DNA of 17,633 nucleotides, from NCBI GenBank assembly GCA_015488975.1, contig WFMT01000016.1:1-17633 (forward strand), in the 5' to 3' direction. How positions within the stretch are numbered: position 1 is the first letter of the stretch; the number at the start of each line of letters is the position of its first letter. Positions 13,637-17,633 of the stretch are shown here, one piece after another. The notes under the pieces are model-generated. The model was given only the letters and a program-made list of their open reading frames with translations. It was not told where the DNA came from and did no database searches. The position numbers and the translations under genes are program-made. This DNA is from Campylobacteraceae bacterium. Lineage in GTDB: Bacteria; Campylobacterota; Campylobacteria; Campylobacterales; JALSKU01.

Positions 13637-15068
13637 TGTTATTATAGTAGGGGCTGGTATAGCAGGATTAAATGCCGCTTTAAATTTACCAGAAGAGAAG
13701 AAAGTATTGATTTTATGCAAAGAAAATTCTTGGGATTGTAATACTTTTTACGCACAAGGTGGTATTAGTGTGGCAGTTGATGAAAATGATGTAAATTTAC
13801 ACATTCAAGATACCATAAATGCTGGAGCAGGGCTTTGTGATAAAGAGGCAGTCAAGGTTCTTTGTGGTGAGGGCAGAAGTGCGGTTGATTCTTTGATACA
13901 AAAAGGATTTGAATTTGATAAAGATGATAAAGGCAATCTTTTATATACAAAAGAGGCAGCTCACAGTAAAAATAGAATAGTTCATGCAGGCGGTGACGCA
14001 ACCGGAAGACAGGTACATCTTTTCTTAATGCAAAAAAATCCTCATCCTTTAATGTATAAAACTACGGTTATAGATATTTTACAAAAAAATGATTTGGTAT
14101 ATGGTGTTAGAATTTTTCATCAGGGAAAATTTGAAAATATATATGCTAAAAATACCATAATTGCCAGTGGTGGCATAGGCTCTCTTTATGAATATCATAC
14201 AAATGCTAAAACTGTAAGTGCAGACATGCAGGGCTTGGCAATAGAGTGTGGGTGTGAACTTAGAGATATGGAAATGACACAGTTTCATCCTACGGTTTTT
14301 GTAAATACCGACAAAGCAAGAAAACAGCTTTTAAGCGAATCTTTAAGAGGCGAGGGAGCTTTTGTCATAAATGATAAAGGAGAAAGATTTTTATTTGATT
14401 ATGATAAAAGAGGAGAGCTCAGTCCAAGAGACATAGTAAGCAGATCTATATTTGATTATAAGCAAAAGCACAAGAAAGATACTATCTATCTTTCTTTTGA
14501 GAATTTTCAAAGGGAATTTTTTAAAAATAGATTTCCAACTATTTATTATAACTTAAAAGGTTTGGGCTTTAACCTGCCAGAAGACAGAGTTCCTATCTCG
14601 CCGGCATTTCATTATGCTATGGGTGGTATAAAATGTGATTTGGATGCAAAAGTGGATAAATATAAAAATTTATATGTTATTGGAGAAGTTGCAAACACAA
14701 GAGTTCATGGAGCCAACAGATTAGCTAGTAATTCTTTGCTTGAGGGGTTGGTTTTTTCAAGGCGAGCGGTTAGAAAAATACTACAAAAGAATTATGATTT
14801 TATCCATATCGAATTTGATGAAAAATCTGAGATTTTATTTAAACCAAATGATAAAATATTAAAAAGCGAATTAAGAACCTTAATGTGGAATAATGTGGGA
14901 ATAGTAAGAACTAAAAAAAATTTAAAACTTGCATTAGATAAAGTTGATTCAATGATTTCAAGTGATATAGGAAAGCTTTTAAAGCTTAGACTTTTGACAT
15001 CAAAAGCTATTATTGAAAGTGCCATAAAAAGAGAAAAATCTTTAGGTGCACATTATATAAAAAATTAA
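13623..15068 (+). CDS. nadB: L-aspartate oxidase
   Basis: FAD enzyme that oxidises aspartate to iminoaspartate for NAD synthesis (NadA is the partner). It has 481 residues. The dinucleotide fold is at the start (YDVIIVGAGIAGLNAA), with TFYAQGGISVA (41-51), HAGGDATGRQ (121-130), ESLRGEGAFV, and the family hallmark HGANRLASNSLLE (362-374), here preceded by VANTR as in Campylobacterota. The C-terminal helical domain is shorter than in E. coli (540). The frame is open to TTG 13593, but I chose TTG 13623. It gives MQIYDVIIVGAG, the normal N-terminus, and AAAGAGG ends nine bases before it. nadB overlaps the lipoprotein end by 14 bases, and nhaD follows after 10. Confidence 0.93.
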   Translation: MQIYDVIIVGAGIAGLNAALNLPEEKKVLILCKENSWDCNTFYAQGGISVAVDENDVNLHIQDTINAGAGLCDKEAVKVLCGEGRSAVDSLIQKGFEFDKDDKGNLLYTKEAAHSKNRIVHAGGDATGRQVHLFLMQKNPHPLMYKTTVIDILQKNDLVYGVRIFHQGKFENIYAKNTIIASGGIGSLYEYHTNAKTVSADMQGLAIECGCELRDMEMTQFHPTVFVNTDKARKQLLSESLRGEGAFVINDKGERFLFDYDKRGELSPRDIVSRSIFDYKQKHKKDTIYLSFENFQREFFKNRFPTIYYNLKGLGFNLPEDRVPISPAFHYAMGGIKCDLDAKVDKYKNLYVIGEVANTRVHGANRLASNSLLEGLVFSRRAVRKILQKNYDFIHIEFDEKSEILFKPNDKILKSELRTLMWNNVGIVRTKKNLKLALDKVDSMISSDIGKLLKLRLLTSKAIIESAIKREKSLGAHYIKN

Positions 15069-15078
15069 AAGGAGATTT

Positions 15079-16449
15079 ATGAAAATTTTATTATTATTGT
15101 TTGGTATTTTCAGCAGTATATTTGCCAATACTGCTGAGAGTGCTGGTGCAGGGGCTGTTAACCTAACTAATAGTTGGGTGGGAATACTTTGTTTGATTAT
15201 ATTTGTTGTGGGGTACTATATCATAGCCGCTGAAGAATCATATCATATAAATAAAGCAAAACCTGCTCTTTTTATAGGTACTTTTATGTTTATGATTATT
15301 GGTGTTTATTATGCAATAAACCATATGGATTTATTGCGTCTTCATGAAGAATTGGGAAGTCTTATATTGGAAATTTCAGAAATCTTCTTTTTCCTATTTG
15401 TTGCTATGACATATATAGAAACTATGATAGAGAGAAATGTTTTTGAAGTTTTAAAATATAAACTAATTTCAAGAGGCTACACATACAAGAAAATCTATTG
15501 GATAACAGGACTTTTAGCATTTTTTATATCTCCTTTTGCTGATAATTTAACAACTGCATTGATACTTTCAACAGTTTTGGTTACTATAGATAAAACACAT
15601 AGAGAATTTTTAATCCCAGGTGCTATCAATATCGTTGTTGCTGCAAATGCTGGTGGAGCTTGGAGTCCTTTTGGAGATATTACGACATTGATGTCATGGG
15701 CGGCTGGAAAAGGAACGGTTATAGACTTCTTGGCACTTTTTCCAGCAGCAGTAATAGGCTGGGTTTTGACTGCATTTTTACTAAGTCGTGTGGTACCAAA
15801 GGGAAAGCCACATTTTGATATAAAGACTACGCAAAAACATGAGTTAAAACCAGGTGCAAAAACTGTAATATGGCTTGGTGTTTTCACGATTGCCGTTGCA
15901 GTACTTAGTCATCAGTTTTTTGATTTTCCAGCGATGTGGGGTATGATGTTTGGTCTTTCGCTTTTAAAAACATATTCATACAGACTTAAGAAAAAAAGTG
16001 ATAATCCTTTTAATGTATATATAAACATGGAAAAAGTAGAGCATGATACTTTGTTTTTCTTTTTTGGTATTTTAGCAGCAGTCGGAGCACTTCATATAAT
16101 TGGATATCTTGAATATATAGTAAAATTATATGATATCATAGGTAACACTACTGGTAATATCGGCGTTGGATTTATTTCTGCTATTATAGATAATGTGCCG
16201 GTTATGAGTGCAATTTTAAAGGCAAATCCGCACATGGAAGATGCACAGTGGATGTTAGTTACCATGACAGCTGGTATAGGAGGAAGTCTTATTAGTTTTG
16301 GAAGTGCGGCAGGAGTAGGAGTTATGGGAAAAATGAGAGGTATTTATACTTTTAATACCCATATAAAATATGCTTGGACAATACTTGCTGGATATGCTGT
16401 TTCTGTTGCTATATGGTATGTACAGTTTGAGATACTTGGGATATATTAA
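15079..16449 (+). CDS. nhaD: NhaD-type sodium/proton antiporter
   Basis: Inner-membrane exchanger of the NhaD branch of the ion transporter superfamily. It exports Na+ (or Li+) in exchange for protons and supports salt and alkaline tolerance. It has 456 residues and about twelve hydrophobic segments. A cleavable-looking N-terminal signal (KILLLLFGIFSSIFANTAES) precedes the core, as in known NhaD proteins. The family motifs SPFADNLTTALI (around 150-161) and AANAGGAWSPFGDITTLMSW (around 188-207) are clear. A late SFGSAAGVGVMGKM segment is also typical. AAGGAG precedes the ATG. The antiporter fits a marine or brackish lifestyle, though that is inference. The gap to guaA is 26 bases. Confidence 0.93.
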   Translation: MKILLLLFGIFSSIFANTAESAGAGAVNLTNSWVGILCLIIFVVGYYIIAAEESYHINKAKPALFIGTFMFMIIGVYYAINHMDLLRLHEELGSLILEISEIFFFLFVAMTYIETMIERNVFEVLKYKLISRGYTYKKIYWITGLLAFFISPFADNLTTALILSTVLVTIDKTHREFLIPGAINIVVAANAGGAWSPFGDITTLMSWAAGKGTVIDFLALFPAAVIGWVLTAFLLSRVVPKGKPHFDIKTTQKHELKPGAKTVIWLGVFTIAVAVLSHQFFDFPAMWGMMFGLSLLKTYSYRLKKKSDNPFNVYINMEKVEHDTLFFFFGILAAVGALHIIGYLEYIVKLYDIIGNTTGNIGVGFISAIIDNVPVMSAILKANPHMEDAQWMLVTMTAGIGGSLISFGSAAGVGVMGKMRGIYTFNTHIKYAWTILAGYAVSVAIWYVQFEILGIY

Positions 16450-16475
16450 CATAAAAATAAATTAATGGAGATTAC

Positions 16476-17633
16476 ATGAAAAAAGTACCTATTGTTGTTT
16501 TGGATTTTGGATCACAATATACTCAGCTTATAGCTAGAAAATTAAGAGAAAATGGGGTTTATTGTGAAATTGTTCCTTATAACGAAAAAATAGAAGATAT
16601 AAAAAAACGAGAACCAAAGGGATTGATACTCTCCGGAGGTCCCGCTTCTGTATATGCCAAAGATTCTTATCATCCTGATAATAATATTTTTGAAATAAAT
16701 TTACCAATTCTTGGTATTTGTTACGGGATGCAACTAATTGTTCAACATTTTGGAGGCAAAGTAATGCCGACAAATACTCATGAGTACGGCAAAGCAGTTT
16801 TAAAATGTGAGAATAATCCTATCTTTGATGATACTGAAAAAGAACAGATAGTTTGGATGAGTCATGGAGACAGAGTTGAAGAGTTGCCAAAAGATTTTAA
16901 AAAGATTGCTTATAGTGAAAACTCTCCTTATGCTGCAATAGCAAATGAAAAAGATAATATTTATGCTTTTCAGTTTCATCCTGAAGTTTATCATAGTGAG
17001 TATGGAAGTAAAATGCTCAAGAATTTTGCAAAACATATTTGTAATTGTGAAAGTACTTGGAATATGGGTAGTTTTGCCAAAGAGCAAATTCTAAAAATTA
17101 AAGATATCGTAGGCGATGATAAAGTGCTTTGTGCTGTTAGTGGGGGAGTGGATAGTTCTGTTGTGGCGGCTTTACTTAATGAAGCGATTGGCGATAACCT
17201 GATAGCTGTATTTATAGACACAGGATTATTAAGAGCAAATGAACGGGAATCTGTGGAAAATATGTTTAAGGTAAAGCTGAAAATTCCCCTTGTTACAATA
17301 GATGCAACAAAAATATATATGGATAAATTAAAAGGCATCAAAGATCCCGAAGAAAAAAGAAAAATTATTGGATATACATTTATAGAACTTTTTGAACAAG
17401 AAGCAAAAAAGTACGACGGTATAAAATATTTGGCACAAGGTACGCTCTATCCAGATGTTATAGAGTCAGTATCAGTTAAAGGACCAAGTAAAACTATCAA
17501 ATCACATCATAATGTAGGTGGTTTGCCAGAATGGATGAAATTTGAACTTATTGAGCCTTTAAGAGAACTTTTTAAAGACGAAGTTAGAAGGTTAGGAGTT
17601 GAGCTTGGTATCCCTAAAGATATGGTTTCAAGA
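16476..17633 (+). CDS. guaA: GMP synthase, glutamine-hydrolysing (cut by window edge)
   Basis: Converts XMP to GMP, taking ammonia from glutamine. 386 of about 510 residues are present and the frame runs off the right edge. The class I glutaminase domain (1-190) starts VPIVVLDFGSQYTQLIARKL and has nucleophile Cys82 (GICYGMQL), with His168 and Glu170 (FQFHPEVYHS) completing the triad. The ATP-pyrophosphatase domain has the P-loop SGGVDSS at 222-228. DTGLLRANE and QGTLYPDVIES follow, and the dimerisation domain has begun. GGAG lies five bases before the ATG at 16476. It may be read from the nadB-nhaD transcript, since no terminator is seen in the 26-base gap. Confidence 0.97.
   Translation, partial: MKKVPIVVLDFGSQYTQLIARKLRENGVYCEIVPYNEKIEDIKKREPKGLILSGGPASVYAKDSYHPDNNIFEINLPILGICYGMQLIVQHFGGKVMPTNTHEYGKAVLKCENNPIFDDTEKEQIVWMSHGDRVEELPKDFKKIAYSENSPYAAIANEKDNIYAFQFHPEVYHSEYGSKMLKNFAKHICNCESTWNMGSFAKEQILKIKDIVGDDKVLCAVSGGVDSSVVAALLNEAIGDNLIAVFIDTGLLRANERESVENMFKVKLKIPLVTIDATKIYMDKLKGIKDPEEKRKIIGYTFIELFEQEAKKYDGIKYLAQGTLYPDVIESVSVKGPSKTIKSHHNVGGLPEWMKFELIEPLRELFKDEVRRLGVELGIPKDMVSR

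Noticed and set aside
15495..15887. 130-codon open frame opposite nhaD
   Set aside because: Antisense to the conserved NhaD motifs; a by-product of codon use.
1..17633. tRNA, rRNA, CRISPR, insertion sequences, defence islands
   Set aside because: Reading both strands I saw no cloverleaf, no regularly spaced repeats, no transposase and no defence gene. The single Xer protein sits among housekeeping genes and shows no sign of a mobile element.

Overview
The window is a low-GC (roughly 30%) chromosomal segment that is almost all coding. Gene content and order point to a Campylobacterota (Epsilonproteobacteria) member, most like the Sulfurimonas/Sulfurovum side of the phylum; the genus is an inference. 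Pointers are the gatC..cvpA-fur-lysS block (in Campylobacter jejuni gatC-cvpA-fur-lysS-glyA), DUF4492 next to cydAB, a short-form HisG, NhaD, and frequent TTG starts. I see no rRNA, tRNA, CRISPR array, insertion sequence or prophage. No gene-free stretch exceeds about 215 bases.

Layout. (1) Bases 1-3916, minus strand: gatC, pilT, a GGDEF diguanylate cyclase, cvpA, fur and lysS (cut by the window edge). The last four are coupled by overlaps or tiny gaps. (2) Bases 3917-4129: divergent regulatory region with a perfect 11-bp inverted repeat over the likely gatC -10. (3) Bases 4130-8163, plus strand: a compact six-gene run of a YfgM-like membrane-anchored protein, a BamB-like propeller lipoprotein, a Xer-type recombinase, a small unknown protein, coaX and hisG. 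(4) Bases 8150-12970, minus strand: DUF4492, cydA, cydB, an unlabelled 40-residue membrane protein and uvrC; uvrC and hisG overlap tail to tail. (5) Bases 13040-13489, minus strand: a DUF721/DciA-like protein. (6) Bases 13460-17633, plus strand: a hidden 58-residue lipoprotein with an LptM-like start, nadB, nhaD and guaA (cut by the window edge).

Most genes are housekeeping: translation (lysS, gatC), metal regulation (fur), cofactors (coaX, nadB), histidine and GMP synthesis, DNA repair (uvrC), low-oxygen respiration (cytochrome bd) and sodium/proton exchange (nhaD). The less ordinary material is at the margins. There are two small proteins that are easy to miss (9967-10089 and 13460-13636), and a yfgM-bamB-like pair with the same order as in E. 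coli. Two likely leaderless starts have TATAAT six bases before ATG. One divergent promoter has 5' coding ends that overlap on opposite strands. I did not find a clearly new multi-gene system; the best candidates are the envelope-biogenesis pieces (YfgM/BamB-like pair and LptM-like lipoprotein) and the small subunit candidate of cytochrome bd.
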